From Holdemania massiliensis (GTDB lineage: Bacteria > Bacillota_I > Bacilli_A > Erysipelotrichales > Erysipelotrichaceae): DNA of 64,000 nt. The notes under the pieces are model-generated. The model saw only the letters and a list, made by a program, of their open reading frames with translations, was not told the DNA's origin and ran no database searches. Shown here piece by piece: positions 1-9,394 of this stretch. Within the stretch, counting starts at the first letter, position 1. Every line of letters begins with the position of its first letter. Position numbers and translations under genes: made by a program. Where the stretch lies: positions 1,364,001-1,428,000 of the forward strand of contig NZ_JAKNTK010000001.1 of NCBI RefSeq assembly GCF_022440805.1, given 5' to 3'.

Positions 1-2
1 AT

Positions 3-920
3 TGGTTTGTATCAGAGGCGATGGGAAGGAATAAAGTTTACAATTTAATGTCAGCGAAGTATTGGATAACATATGATTTTGAGACACAGATTCCTGATCA
101 CTACCAGTATTTATACCATGATGAAGCTGGCTTTACGATTTATAAAAATCCCTATTTTATTGAACTAGGAAAGACTTACGAAAATACAATTAATAAAGAT
201 TATTATAAAACACTGCCAGTGTTTATACAAGATCAAATAATGCAAGATTATCTAGTGACTGAACAAAGTAATAATATAGAGTATGTACTTAATGATAACT
301 TTAGCCATATTGGTCAATTACCTGATGAAGATCACAGAGAATTAAAATTAGATGCGCCGCTGTCAAATGGAAATTTATATATTGTAAATTATGGAGTTTC
401 TGAAATTACATTATCTTTATATAATGATAATGAATTAATAAAATCCCAAGCTTATAGTCAATACAATTATGTAGATATTTATATAGAAGAGTCTCAGGAA
501 ATAGACAGAATAGTTGTTGAAGGGGTAAACAACTCTGGTGTAGTAGCCTTTATGGATGTTTATTTTGAGCCTGATGAGGGAAGTTACGATCAATGGTATC
601 ACCAAATACAAAAAGAAAAATTTGAAAATGTCACATTTAACAGCGATTATATATCTGCAGACATTAGTCTTTCCGATGGGCGATATTTATTCACATCTAT
701 TCCGTATGATAAAGGCTGGAAAGTTTTTGTTAATGGCAAGGAGGTTTCTTACGAAAAAGTGAATTTGGGATTTATAGGTTTCGAATTAACTCGTGGTGAC
801 TATCATATAGAATTTAAATATGAGATACCTTATCTAAAAGTGGGATTTGGGATTTCGTTAGGAGCATTGGTAATTTTAATTCTGATATCAGTGAAAAAGA
901 ATATGTTTAGAAAATCTTAA
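3..920 (+). CDS. YfhO-type membrane protein, C-terminal part (cut by window edge)
   Basis: The frame is open to the left edge of the window (codons for W-F-V-S-E-A precede the first ATG at 21), so only the C-terminal ~306 residues are visible. The fragment has an extracytoplasmic beta-rich region. It ends with a conserved segment (IPYDKGWKVFVNGKEV) and one TM helix near the C-terminus, then a short basic tail. The same layout ends the full-length YfhO protein at 22464 (IPFVKGWKAEIDGKSV), so the two are paralogues. YfhO proteins are multi-TM, GT-C-like proteins linked to glycosylation of lipoteichoic acid or other surface polymers; the substrate here is unknown. Strongly AT-rich compared with the DNA after 15 kb, suggesting a different origin. 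Confidence 0.75.
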   Translation, partial: WFVSEAMGRNKVYNLMSAKYWITYDFETQIPDHYQYLYHDEAGFTIYKNPYFIELGKTYENTINKDYYKTLPVFIQDQIMQDYLVTEQSNNIEYVLNDNFSHIGQLPDEDHRELKLDAPLSNGNLYIVNYGVSEITLSLYNDNELIKSQAYSQYNYVDIYIEESQEIDRIVVEGVNNSGVVAFMDVYFEPDEGSYDQWYHQIQKEKFENVTFNSDYISADISLSDGRYLFTSIPYDKGWKVFVNGKEVSYEKVNLGFIGFELTRGDYHIEFKYEIPYLKVGFGISLGALVILILISVKKNMFRKS

Positions 921-921
921 T

Positions 922-950
922 TTGACTTAGGACCATAGACTTCCTATAAT
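922..950 (+). promoter_or_regulatory. Sigma-A-type promoter TTGACT-17-TATAAT
   Basis: TTGACT at 922-927 and TATAAT at 945-950 are separated by exactly 17 bases. The expected transcription start, about 957-958, falls on the ATG at 958 of the next gene, so its mRNA would be leaderless or nearly so. Confidence 0.55.
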
Positions 951-957
951 GGCAGTC

Positions 958-2232
958 ATGGATAAAATTAAAATGATAAGGAACTTAGTCTTGATATTAT
1001 TAATAGCGATAGCTGGAGGATTAGCTCTGAATACTATCGCTTTTTCACTTCCTGTAGAGCCGATAAAAGAAAACTTAAAGGAAAATTTTGAAGTCTTTGC
1101 AAGTGAAATGGAGTTTGATTACTATCGCGTGATAGAAAATGATGATGCAACGATGTTGGATTTATATACTGACGCTTTGATGATGAATACCTTGATCTAC
1201 GAAAGTGATCAGAGTCATTTTTATAATGCGGTGGCTGCACATCATTCTTTTAATGAAGATCAAACAATGCAACAAACTTTCCTGGATCTTGTTGAAGGAA
1301 AGACGGAAGGAAAACAAACTTATGCCTACGCACGATATTGGCATGGCTATTTGCTGCCCTTGAAAATAGCTCTGTCAGCGATGACTTATTTAGATTTCAG
1401 AATTTTGAATTTATTTCTGCAAATCTTCCTGCTTGGGATTGCGGTTAAGGTCATGAGTGAACACGGTGGGAAAAGACTGGTTATTCCTTTAGTGGTCGCT
1501 TTTGTTTTCTTGATGCCCGTTGCGACAGCGTATTGCCTGCAGTATTCATTTATTGTTTATATTACGCTTCTTTCGATAATTCTATTGTTCCGATTTCGAG
1601 AACGTTTAAATAAAAATGAAAATGCAATCTACTTCTTCTTTTTAATTGGTATCATCACCAATTATTTTGACTTGCTGACTTATCCACTGGTCACCTCTGG
1701 CATTCCAGCGGTATTACTGATATTCACGATGGAACAAAGATCACTGTTATCTTCCATCGGATTGTTGTTCATGATTGGATGCGCATGGCTGAGCGGATAT
1801 GCGGCTATGTGGATTGGCAAGTGGACGGTGGCTACGCTTGTTTTACATCAAAATATTTATTTGGATGCATTCCAACAGATTATTTTACGAACCAATGATG
1901 AAGTCAAAAACTTAGATCTAACATATAGTCTGGTTCTTAATAAAAACTTGGAATTACTCCAGCGGTTACCGTATGCGTTGTTGTTTTATATTCCATTAGC
2001 TGCGAAAATTCCCGCATTAATTTCACATTTGATTCAGGATTGGAAAGCGTTTGTGCAGAAACTTTTATTTACTCTTTGTTTTGTTCTATTTCCTTTGATG
2101 TGGATATTAATCTTGCGTAATCATTCGTTTATGCATTATTTCTATACTTATCGTATATTAATTATCGCTTCCTTTGCGATTCAATGTGCGGCATTTTCTA
2201 TGCCCAATATACTGAAAAGGACGAAGTGTTAA
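958..2232 (+). CDS. Polytopic membrane protein of unknown function
   Basis: About 424 residues. One N-terminal TM helix is followed by an extracytoplasmic segment of about 100 residues, then eight or so further TM helices. I do not recognise the family. The layout (large first outside loop, many helices) and the location inside a polysaccharide locus fit a GT-C-like or polymer-assembly role, but that is inference only. An alternative in-frame ATG at 949 overlaps the -10 box of the promoter at 922-950 and has no good ribosome binding site. The ATG at 958 is therefore preferred, which would make the message nearly leaderless. Confidence 0.6.
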   Translation: MDKIKMIRNLVLILLIAIAGGLALNTIAFSLPVEPIKENLKENFEVFASEMEFDYYRVIENDDATMLDLYTDALMMNTLIYESDQSHFYNAVAAHHSFNEDQTMQQTFLDLVEGKTEGKQTYAYARYWHGYLLPLKIALSAMTYLDFRILNLFLQIFLLGIAVKVMSEHGGKRLVIPLVVAFVFLMPVATAYCLQYSFIVYITLLSIILLFRFRERLNKNENAIYFFFLIGIITNYFDLLTYPLVTSGIPAVLLIFTMEQRSLLSSIGLLFMIGCAWLSGYAAMWIGKWTVATLVLHQNIYLDAFQQIILRTNDEVKNLDLTYSLVLNKNLELLQRLPYALLFYIPLAAKIPALISHLIQDWKAFVQKLLFTLCFVLFPLMWILILRNHSFMHYFYTYRILIIASFAIQCAAFSMPNILKRTKC

Positions 2233-2262
2233 CTCTGAAATACAGATTTCTTCTTCTAAAAT

Positions 2263-2292
2263 TTCACAACCCGAATTAAATTCTGGTATACT
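2263..2292 (+). promoter_or_regulatory. Promoter TTCACA-18-TATACT with extended -10
   Basis: TTCACA at 2263-2268, 18-base spacer ending TGG, TATACT at 2287-2292. It sits just upstream of the GT2 gene at 2310. The extended -10 (TGG-TATACT) is the same as at 18953-18961. Confidence 0.5.
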
Positions 2293-2309
2293 ATAAAAGG
2301 TGATGAAAA

Positions 2310-3290
2310 TTGAAACATCTAGTCAGCGTCATTGTTCCTGTTTATAACGTACAAATGTATTTGGATCGTTGTGTTCAATCGATCGTAGATCAGACCTATT
2401 CAAATCTGGAAATTTTATTAGTGGATGATGGGTCAACGGATGAATCTTATTTTTTGATGCAGAAGTGGGCAGAAAAAGATTCCCGCGTTCATTTGCTGCA
2501 GAAAACAAATGGTGGATTGAGCGATGCGCGTAACTATGGAATTCAAAGAGCTCAGGGAGAATACTTTGCATTCATTGACAGTGATGATTTTATTCGGCCT
2601 GCGATGATTGAAAAGCTGTTAGAAGCTATGCTGGAAAATCAAGCTCAAATTGGAGTTTGTGACATGGAATACCTCTATGATGACGGCAGGGTTGAATTGG
2701 CCAGTGGCGGGGACTTTGAGGTAGCGGATATAAAAACACATCCAGAACTGATTCGAATGAACAATAGTGCCTGTAATAAATTGTTTGCTCGATCCTTATT
2801 TTTGGATATCGAGTTTCCCATTGGAAAATGGTATGAAGACTTAGCTACAATTCCGATGATTTGTTTCAATGCGGAACGAATTGTTAAAGTCAATGAACCT
2901 TTTTATGTTTATTATCAGCGGACGGGTTCGATTGCCCACAGTGCCAATCCTAAAATCTTTCATATTTACGAAGCAATCCAGCGCGTGATTGATTACATTG
3001 AAGCGCATTGTTCCGATGTGCAAATGAAAAATCAATTTATTCAGGAAATGAAGCACGGCTATATTATTCATGGTTTGGATTTGACAACGCTGCGAATAAA
3101 GGATTTTGAACGATCTGAAAACAGGGAATATTATCTTGAAGAAAATATGAAGTATTTGAAACAATTTTATCCGGATTGGGAAAATGATTCGATGGTAAAA
3201 TCGGTGGGATTGAAGAAAAAAATGATTATTGCGTTGTTAAAGCGAAAACAATGGAAGGCGGTGCTCGGCATTTATGACCGATCAAAATAA
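2310..3290 (+). CDS. GT2 family glycosyltransferase (GT-A fold)
   Basis: 326 residues starting at a TTG preceded by a very strong Shine-Dalgarno (AAAAGGTGATG). The N-terminal GT-A domain shows SVIVPVYNV, the nucleotide-binding VDDGSTDES, the acceptor-loop pattern GLSDARNYG and the metal-binding FIDSDDF, all typical of family 2. It has no TM helix, so it should be a cytosolic or membrane-associated enzyme adding a sugar to the lipid-linked repeat unit. Sugar and acceptor cannot be told from sequence. It overlaps the next gene by 17 bases, implying translational coupling. Closest relative in the window by motif pattern is the GT2 at 20425. Confidence 0.9.
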   Translation: MKHLVSVIVPVYNVQMYLDRCVQSIVDQTYSNLEILLVDDGSTDESYFLMQKWAEKDSRVHLLQKTNGGLSDARNYGIQRAQGEYFAFIDSDDFIRPAMIEKLLEAMLENQAQIGVCDMEYLYDDGRVELASGGDFEVADIKTHPELIRMNNSACNKLFARSLFLDIEFPIGKWYEDLATIPMICFNAERIVKVNEPFYVYYQRTGSIAHSANPKIFHIYEAIQRVIDYIEAHCSDVQMKNQFIQEMKHGYIIHGLDLTTLRIKDFERSENREYYLEENMKYLKQFYPDWENDSMVKSVGLKKKMIIALLKRKQWKAVLGIYDRSK

Positions 3291-4446
3291 ACATAAAAAA
3301 CGAAAAATTTTGTTTGTTAATGATGAAATGGAAATGGGCGGAGTCGCTCGGGTTTTGAATACATTAATGAAGAACTTGGATCAACAGGTTTATCAAATTG
3401 ATTTGCTGGTGTTACATAAAACCGGAACGCTGCTTCAGGATGTTCCAGAAGGTGTTAATATTATTGAAGGTACACCGTTTTTTAATGCAGTGGACAGTCC
3501 ATTAAAGGAATTAGTGAAGAAAGGTGATCTTTCCCATCTTTTCAGTAAGCTGCGATTATTGCTTTATATGAAAACCGGGCTGATCCGAAAAAAAATTCTG
3601 AAAGAAAGAAAGAAAATGCTGAGTGAGACTTATGATGTGGAAATGGCGGCAAAAGAAGGTTTTTGTACGATCTTCACCGCTTATGGCAACAGTCAGCGTA
3701 AAGTAAACTGGGTACTTACCGATTACAGCGTATGCAATTATTCCGCGAATCATATGCGTTTGGTAAAGTCAGCCCTGCAGCGAATCAATTTAAATATTGC
3801 AGATTCCGCAGAAGCGACTGAAGCTTATAAGAAAGTATTTGGAATCAAGAATGTGATTACAATACATAATTTGATGAATACTGAAAAAGTCGAAAAGGGC
3901 ATGGAGATGACCAATGATTTAGCGGATATAGATCCGACGAAAATCAATATTATTTCAGTCATTCGTTTCCACCCTCAGAAAGCGGCAGATCGCTTATTAT
4001 TAGCTCATCAATATGTGATCAATCAGGGAATTGATCATGAGCTTTACTTAATTGGTGGTGGCGAACAGGAAGAAATGTTATTGAAGATGCAGAAAGAACT
4101 GAAGCTGACGCATGTTCATTTTCTTGGCTTTAAAACAAATCCGTATGCTGATATCCGAGCTTGTGACTTGTTTGTTTTGCCTTCGTTATATGAAGGCTTT
4201 GCAACGGTGATCAATGAATCCTTTATCGCAGGAACCCCGGTTTTATCCACAGAAGTGGCAGGGGTACACGAACAAATTACAGCGCCGCATTACGGCTGGA
4301 TTGTAGAGAACAGCCAAGAAGGATTAAATCAAGGCTTGTTAAAAGCTTTGAGTTCAAAAGAAGAGCTGCAGAAAATGAAGCAGCAGCTGCAGGGATATCA
4401 TTATCCGAATGATGAAATCATCCGAAAGTTTACAGAAGTTTTATAA
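3274..4446 (+). CDS. GT4 family glycosyltransferase (GT-B fold)
   Basis: 390 residues. The N-terminus has the donor-fold start KILFVNDEMEMGGVARVL. The C-terminal domain has the GT4 signature: VIRFHPQKAADRL, HFLGFKTNPY and the E-x7-E region DLFVLPSLYEGFATVINES followed by AGTPVLSTEVAG. This is a retaining nucleotide-sugar-dependent transferase acting on the cytosolic face during repeat-unit assembly. Its start lies inside the end of the preceding GT2 gene. The specific sugar is not predictable. Confidence 0.9.
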   Translation: MTDQNKHKKRKILFVNDEMEMGGVARVLNTLMKNLDQQVYQIDLLVLHKTGTLLQDVPEGVNIIEGTPFFNAVDSPLKELVKKGDLSHLFSKLRLLLYMKTGLIRKKILKERKKMLSETYDVEMAAKEGFCTIFTAYGNSQRKVNWVLTDYSVCNYSANHMRLVKSALQRINLNIADSAEATEAYKKVFGIKNVITIHNLMNTEKVEKGMEMTNDLADIDPTKINIISVIRFHPQKAADRLLLAHQYVINQGIDHELYLIGGGEQEEMLLKMQKELKLTHVHFLGFKTNPYADIRACDLFVLPSLYEGFATVINESFIAGTPVLSTEVAGVHEQITAPHYGWIVENSQEGLNQGLLKALSSKEELQKMKQQLQGYHYPNDEIIRKFTEVL

Positions 4447-4459
4447 CGGAGGCGGATGT

Positions 4460-5983
4460 ATGGAAAGATTAAGAAAAGGAAAATCCTGGTGCTGGCTGGT
4501 TGGAGCCTTATTTATTTTTGTTTTATTTTACTATATCACGGTCAGGACACCGCTGGCAGGTGATGATTGGGGTTATGCCGTCAATGGAATGAGCGGAAAT
4601 CCGTTCGGCAAGGCATGGGAGTTTTATTTCACCTGGTCCGGGCGTTATTTTGCAGAACTATGGGGATTTATTGTAGCCCCACATAAAGGTTTGTGGAATT
4701 TATTAAATCCGGCCTTGTTTGCAGGCATCTATGTTTTGTTATATCAAATTGTCAATCCAAAGCGCAATTCTTTCTCGGTTGCGATTCTGATCGCAGCGAT
4801 GATGTTGACAGTTGCGGATCGGCTGCGAATGGAAACTTATACGTGGATTATGGGGACAACCTATGTTGTACCGCTGTTTTTAATTTTGCTTGTTATTTGG
4901 ATGATGAAGAACCTTTTATTCACCAACAAAAAAATTAGATCAGGCCATTATTTAGTTTTGATCATTCTGAATTTCTATATTGGTCTGGCTATGGAAAACA
5001 TTTCGGCAGCCAGTATTTTGCTTAATCTTTTGATGCTTATATATGCTTATTTCAGACGGAAAGATGCTTTAAAACTGACGGGTGTGGGATTAGCAGTCAG
5101 TATTCTTGGGTTTGCTCTGATTCGGATGTCGCCGGGTGCGGCGTTTCGCTTGGCTCGGGATAATCAGGCATGGATTGAACTGGGGCTGATGGGTCAAATT
5201 CAGCAAAACTGGACGCATTTCTTAAATTACACGTTTGTTGCCAATAAGTATATGATGCTAATTTTGAGTTTGATCACATTTCTTGCTCTGATCCATCATT
5301 GGGTTGATCGAATTTGGATGAACAAAAAAGATAAATTGGCGGCAGTTGTTCAGGGGCTCATTTTAACGATCGCCATTGTGGCATGCTGTTCGCCGACCTT
5401 CGTCGAGAAGCTGAATTTAGAATTTTTCAGTGTTTTCTGTGATTTGGAAACGACCGGAGGACTGATCTTCTGTTCTCTGTTTTATCTTCTTTATATTGCT
5501 AATCTATTCTGGATTCTCTTCACTTTATATGAGGATGAAGAACGGGTCGAAAAGCTTATGATGGTCATGATGGCAGGAACCTGTAATTTAGCGATGCTGC
5601 TTTCGCCAATTTATGGTCCACGAAGCTCACTGTATACAGTTTATTTTATTATTCTATTGACAGCTTCGATCGCTTCCAAAATTAAAACCAGTAATGCAGA
5701 AGCTGCGATTATCCTCGTTATTTGTGGAGGATTGTGTTTGCAGCGAAGTCTATCATGGAAGCGAATTTATACGCAGGTCGCTCAAGTTCAAGCTGAACGG
5801 GAATCCATTCTGCAGTACTATCGCGAACATCCTGAAGATGATGAAGCGTGGATTCCGCGAATGCCGGAAGAAAGCATTCATTCGGCAGATATCGAAGAAG
5901 GAGATACCTATCATCAGAATAGTTTTAAAGAATATTACGGCCTGCCTGAAACAACAAAATTAATTTTCTATAAAAAGCAATAA
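4460..5983 (+). CDS. Polytopic membrane protein with GDDW motif (DUF6056-like)
   Basis: 507 residues. The start at 4460 is chosen for its GGAGG ribosome binding site 7 bases upstream (4448-4452); an upstream ATG at 4409 would lie in the previous gene. One N-terminal TM is followed by the motif AGDDWGYAVNG near residue 30, where an acidic pair after TM1 resembles GT-C glycosyltransferases and DUF6056-type proteins. Ten or so further TM helices follow, then a hydrophilic C-terminal tail of about 80 residues. Probably uses a lipid-linked sugar outside the membrane; this is inference from the acidic motif and locus. The family assignment is from memory and moderate. Confidence 0.6.
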   Translation: MERLRKGKSWCWLVGALFIFVLFYYITVRTPLAGDDWGYAVNGMSGNPFGKAWEFYFTWSGRYFAELWGFIVAPHKGLWNLLNPALFAGIYVLLYQIVNPKRNSFSVAILIAAMMLTVADRLRMETYTWIMGTTYVVPLFLILLVIWMMKNLLFTNKKIRSGHYLVLIILNFYIGLAMENISAASILLNLLMLIYAYFRRKDALKLTGVGLAVSILGFALIRMSPGAAFRLARDNQAWIELGLMGQIQQNWTHFLNYTFVANKYMMLILSLITFLALIHHWVDRIWMNKKDKLAAVVQGLILTIAIVACCSPTFVEKLNLEFFSVFCDLETTGGLIFCSLFYLLYIANLFWILFTLYEDEERVEKLMMVMMAGTCNLAMLLSPIYGPRSSLYTVYFIILLTASIASKIKTSNAEAAIILVICGGLCLQRSLSWKRIYTQVAQVQAERESILQYYREHPEDDEAWIPRMPEESIHSADIEEGDTYHQNSFKEYYGLPETTKLIFYKKQ

Positions 5984-6003
5984 CGATGAAAGTAAATAAA
6001 AGT

Positions 6004-6032
6004 TAGACATTCGAGATGAAAACCGATACAAT
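6004..6032 (+). promoter_or_regulatory. Promoter TAGACA-17-TACAAT
   Basis: TAGACA at 6004-6009 and TACAAT at 6027-6032 with a 17-base spacer, 30 bases upstream of the polymerase-like gene at 6063. It likely drives the pair 6063-9254. Confidence 0.55.
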
Positions 6033-6062
6033 ATCACAGAAATGTACAAAGGAGGCTGACCC

Positions 6063-7670
6063 ATGCAAAAGATCAAAGATTTTTTGCACCCTTGGTTAAA
6101 ACAAGGAACTGCAATAGGAATATTACTTTTAATTCTGGCGTTTCAGCCGATCATTGATTTAGATTATTTAATTTATCCATTTCTAAATCAGTTTGGACTT
6201 CCGCGTCCATCCACGTTAATTCGGTTTTTGTTGATTCCATCTTTAATCGTGTGGTGCTTTTACGCCTATGGCAAGAACCGTAAAAAAACGATGATCTTGG
6301 GCGTACTCTATATTACCGTGTTTGCCGTTTATTTTCTGGTTCACATTCAAGTTGTACGCAACGCAGCATCCTTTTTACGTCTGACATCCAATTTTCAGTT
6401 TTCTTTCTTTGGTGAACTGACCTATTGTTTAACTTTAATCATTCCTTTCGGTTTGATTGCGGCTTTTACCACAGTCCGTATTCATACAAAAATGTTAAAG
6501 CAGATCACGGCGATTTTATCGTCTACGATATCGTTTCCAATCTTAATCAGTGATTTGCTGGTTTTTGGTCAGTCTACATATCTTGGCAATACCGCCGCTC
6601 CTTTTTTTAGCTGGTTTACTGGCATTTATGAAACTGTGGAGCCACGGCGTTTAGCATGTAAATTCTTTTTTGATGAAGGAAACACGATTGGTATTCTGTT
6701 ATTCATGCTGCTTCCGTTAATGTATTATTTCTTTTCCAAAAGTGAGCAGCGAAAAGAAAAAATTTCCTGGGCAATCCTGATTCTCGTTCAAAGTCTGTCA
6801 ATGTTGATTTTATCAACTCGAGTAGCTTCACTGGGGGCTTTTTTGATCCCCATCGCTTTCCTTGCACTGTACCTCTTTGACAGCTTGCTGTTAAAGCATC
6901 AGAAGGTGAAAGCATTGGTATTGCTGTTCAGTGCAATGGTATCCCTGGTTAGTATATTGATTTTGCCGTATACGCCAGCAATTCAAAACCAAAAGCGTGA
7001 TGCTATCAGTGATGACGCAGTCCGGGGTGACGATGATTTGCTGCAAAAAGGAATTTTGGCCTATAAGGGGCGTTTAAAATTAACGCCGGGAACTCAGGAA
7101 TACGAAGATTTTTGTTTAAAGGCTTTTGAAAAATCAGGCATTGAGGATAATCTTATTTCCAGTATACCGAAGATGTACTATATGGATTGGTATAGTTATA
7201 AGAAAGATCCTGTATTTTGGAGCGATTTGTTGTTTACTGTCCCTTTGGAACAGCGCCTAACAGGACGTCAATTCCAAACTTATTTCATGAATGTGAAATG
7301 GGGAATGGCAGATGCAAAAATGAAGCTGTTGGGAATGGGATATACGCCGTTTATGAATGGCTCCATTTTATTAGAACAAGATTTTATTCAGCAGAAATAC
7401 ACGTTAGGATATCTTGGCGATGTTCTGCTGGCGGGACCTTGGCTAATGTTGACAGCAGTCGGAGCTGTGTTTGTTTTACTTAGATGGAAAAAGTGTCTTA
7501 ATTTAGAAGTTATGGTTTTGGCTACGTCCCTGTGCTGTGGCTTAGGTGCTGCTTATCTTAGCGGACATACCTTGGATCAGTTTGTCACGACGATGTTCAT
7601 GGCCTTTGTCACGGCTATTTTATTAAATCGAGTCTTCGGTATTGCTGGAAAAACAGAAAGGGAGGAGTAA
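6063..7670 (+). CDS. O-antigen ligase/polymerase-like membrane protein, copy 1
   Basis: 535 residues, start preceded by AAAGGAGG. Ten or so TM helices surround a large extracytoplasmic loop (about residues 300-440), the topology of Wzy polymerases and WaaL-type ligases. Recognisable blocks are PFLNQFGLPRPST near residue 40, EGNTIGILLFMLLPL near 205 and LSTRVASLG near 250. Such proteins polymerise or transfer lipid-linked oligosaccharide units outside the membrane. The next gene, three bases downstream, is a clear paralogue with the same blocks at the same positions, so they arose by tandem duplication. Whether each copy makes a different linkage cannot be seen. Confidence 0.7.
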   Translation: MQKIKDFLHPWLKQGTAIGILLLILAFQPIIDLDYLIYPFLNQFGLPRPSTLIRFLLIPSLIVWCFYAYGKNRKKTMILGVLYITVFAVYFLVHIQVVRNAASFLRLTSNFQFSFFGELTYCLTLIIPFGLIAAFTTVRIHTKMLKQITAILSSTISFPILISDLLVFGQSTYLGNTAAPFFSWFTGIYETVEPRRLACKFFFDEGNTIGILLFMLLPLMYYFFSKSEQRKEKISWAILILVQSLSMLILSTRVASLGAFLIPIAFLALYLFDSLLLKHQKVKALVLLFSAMVSLVSILILPYTPAIQNQKRDAISDDAVRGDDDLLQKGILAYKGRLKLTPGTQEYEDFCLKAFEKSGIEDNLISSIPKMYYMDWYSYKKDPVFWSDLLFTVPLEQRLTGRQFQTYFMNVKWGMADAKMKLLGMGYTPFMNGSILLEQDFIQQKYTLGYLGDVLLAGPWLMLTAVGAVFVLLRWKKCLNLEVMVLATSLCCGLGAAYLSGHTLDQFVTTMFMAFVTAILLNRVFGIAGKTEREE

Positions 7671-7673
7671 AAA

Positions 7674-9254
7674 ATGACAAGAATAAAAACGTTCTTTCAA
7701 TCCCAAAAAGCAATGAAATATTTTGTTCTTCTTCTGTTTGTTATGCAGCCGGTATTTGATTTGGATTATCTGATCTATCCCTTTCTGAATCAATTCGGTA
7801 TCCCAAGACCGTCAACCATGATTCGATTCTTAATCATACCGTTAGCTATTTGCTGGGTCTTTTTTCTTGCTGATAAAAATAAAAAGAAGACGTTGCTGTT
7901 AGGTGGGCTGTATGGCGTTGCCCTAGCTGTTTATTTTGTCCTGCACATTCGTCAAGGGGCAGAAATCTATAAAAATTTATATCTGACGCCTAACTTTTTC
8001 TTTCAATTATCTAAGGAAATAACCTATCTGCTGACCCTCGTCATTCCTTATGGAATGGTATACTGTGTCTATCACCTTCGTCTGACAGAGAGAATAATTA
8101 AACAAGTTACCGTTTGTTTATCCTGTTTAACTGCAGTTCCAATTTTTCTCGGGGATCTGTTTGTTTTTGGAGAGTCTACCTATTCAGGAATGACAGCGGC
8201 TCCCTTTCTCAGCTGGTTTTTAGGCATTTATGCGGATCCAACCAAAATTCATCCGCGACAGCTGGCTTCAAAATTTTTCTTTGAAGAAGGAAATACCGTA
8301 GGTATTTTAATGTTTATGCTGCTGCCGCTGTTATATCTCTTCTTCCAACGCAGTTCTTCAAAAAAGGAAAGAATAGCATTGGGAACTTTGATTGGAGTTC
8401 ATAGTTTAGCGATGATCATTCTTTCTACTCGAGTTGCGACATTCGGCACTGTATTGATTCCATTCGGTTTTTTGGTACTTTATATTTTTACATCTTTCAT
8501 GATGAAGGAGAATCGGATTGAGAAAACCGTACTCTTATTCTGCGCGGGAACAGCGCTAGTCAGCGCCTGTATTTTGCCACATTCCCCAGCAGTCGTGAAC
8601 CAGAGTATCGATTCAGCCAATACTGCGATCCTACTGCAGGATGATTATCTGCGTAAAGAATTAGGCAGTTCATTAGAGAATACGACAGAACTGAAAACCA
8701 GCGATTATTATCGCTTCATGTTTGAAGCTTATGGAATTAGGGCGAATCTGATGGCCAGTGTGCCAACTCAATATTATATGGAATGGTACTATTACACGGC
8801 CGATCCTAAATTTTGGGTTGATGTTCTGGAATTGCCGTTAGAGCAGCGTGTGAATGGCCGGCAGATTGAGAAAATCTTTATGGACTATAAATGGAGTGAG
8901 CTTTCCGGGAAGGAAAAGTTTTTAGGAATGGCATATTCGACGTTTAATAATGGTTCGATTTTATTAGAACGCGATTTTGCGCAGCAGATTTATACAATGG
9001 GCTATGCAGGGGCAGCTTTAACCGTGCTTCCATGGCTGTTAGTCACTTGTTTCGGCGCTGTCTTAGTACTGCTTCGTTGGAAGCGAATGCTGCGTCTGGA
9101 TGTTTTAGTCTATGCGATGGCTCTGGCCTGCGGCTTAGTTTCATCCTATATCAGCGGTCATACGATTGATCAGTTCTTAACATCCTCCTTTATGGCGCTG
9201 CTCGTCGGGATTTTGCTGAATCTTGTTCTGAATCAAAAACAGAACGAAAATTGA
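7674..9254 (+). CDS. O-antigen ligase/polymerase-like membrane protein, copy 2
   Basis: 526 residues, paralogue of the preceding gene (PFLNQFGIPRPST, EGNTVGILMFMLLPL, LSTRVATFG). Its ribosome binding site GGAGGAG lies in the last codons of copy 1, so the two are translated as a pair. The topology is the same: about ten TM helices with one large outside loop, which is the most divergent part between the copies and probably determines substrate or acceptor. A strong terminator follows directly. Confidence 0.7.
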   Translation: MTRIKTFFQSQKAMKYFVLLLFVMQPVFDLDYLIYPFLNQFGIPRPSTMIRFLIIPLAICWVFFLADKNKKKTLLLGGLYGVALAVYFVLHIRQGAEIYKNLYLTPNFFFQLSKEITYLLTLVIPYGMVYCVYHLRLTERIIKQVTVCLSCLTAVPIFLGDLFVFGESTYSGMTAAPFLSWFLGIYADPTKIHPRQLASKFFFEEGNTVGILMFMLLPLLYLFFQRSSSKKERIALGTLIGVHSLAMIILSTRVATFGTVLIPFGFLVLYIFTSFMMKENRIEKTVLLFCAGTALVSACILPHSPAVVNQSIDSANTAILLQDDYLRKELGSSLENTTELKTSDYYRFMFEAYGIRANLMASVPTQYYMEWYYYTADPKFWVDVLELPLEQRVNGRQIEKIFMDYKWSELSGKEKFLGMAYSTFNNGSILLERDFAQQIYTMGYAGAALTVLPWLLVTCFGAVLVLLRWKRMLRLDVLVYAMALACGLVSSYISGHTIDQFLTSSFMALLVGILLNLVLNQKQNEN

Positions 9255-9256
9255 TT

Positions 9257-9282
9257 GCCATGGGAAACCATGGCTTTTGTTT
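9257..9282 (+). terminator. Rho-independent terminator
   Basis: Perfect 7-bp stem GCCATGG/CCATGGC (9257-9263 and 9268-9274) with a GAAA loop, followed by TTTTGTTT. It ends the polymerase pair. Confidence 0.85.
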
Positions 9283-9307
9283 CAAAGAAAGATTTATCGT
9301 GGGTCTA

Positions 9308-9336
9308 TTGTTGTAAACCAAGATCGATGATATAAT
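9308..9336 (+). promoter_or_regulatory. Promoter TTGTTG-17-TATAAT
   Basis: TTGTTG at 9308-9313, 17-base spacer, TATAAT at 9331-9336; about 58 bases of leader before the GT2 gene at 9395. Confidence 0.6.
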
Positions 9337-9394
9337 AGGTTCGAATAAAAGGAAAATCTAAAGCGATTAAGACTTGAAAGGCAGGCGTTAAGAG

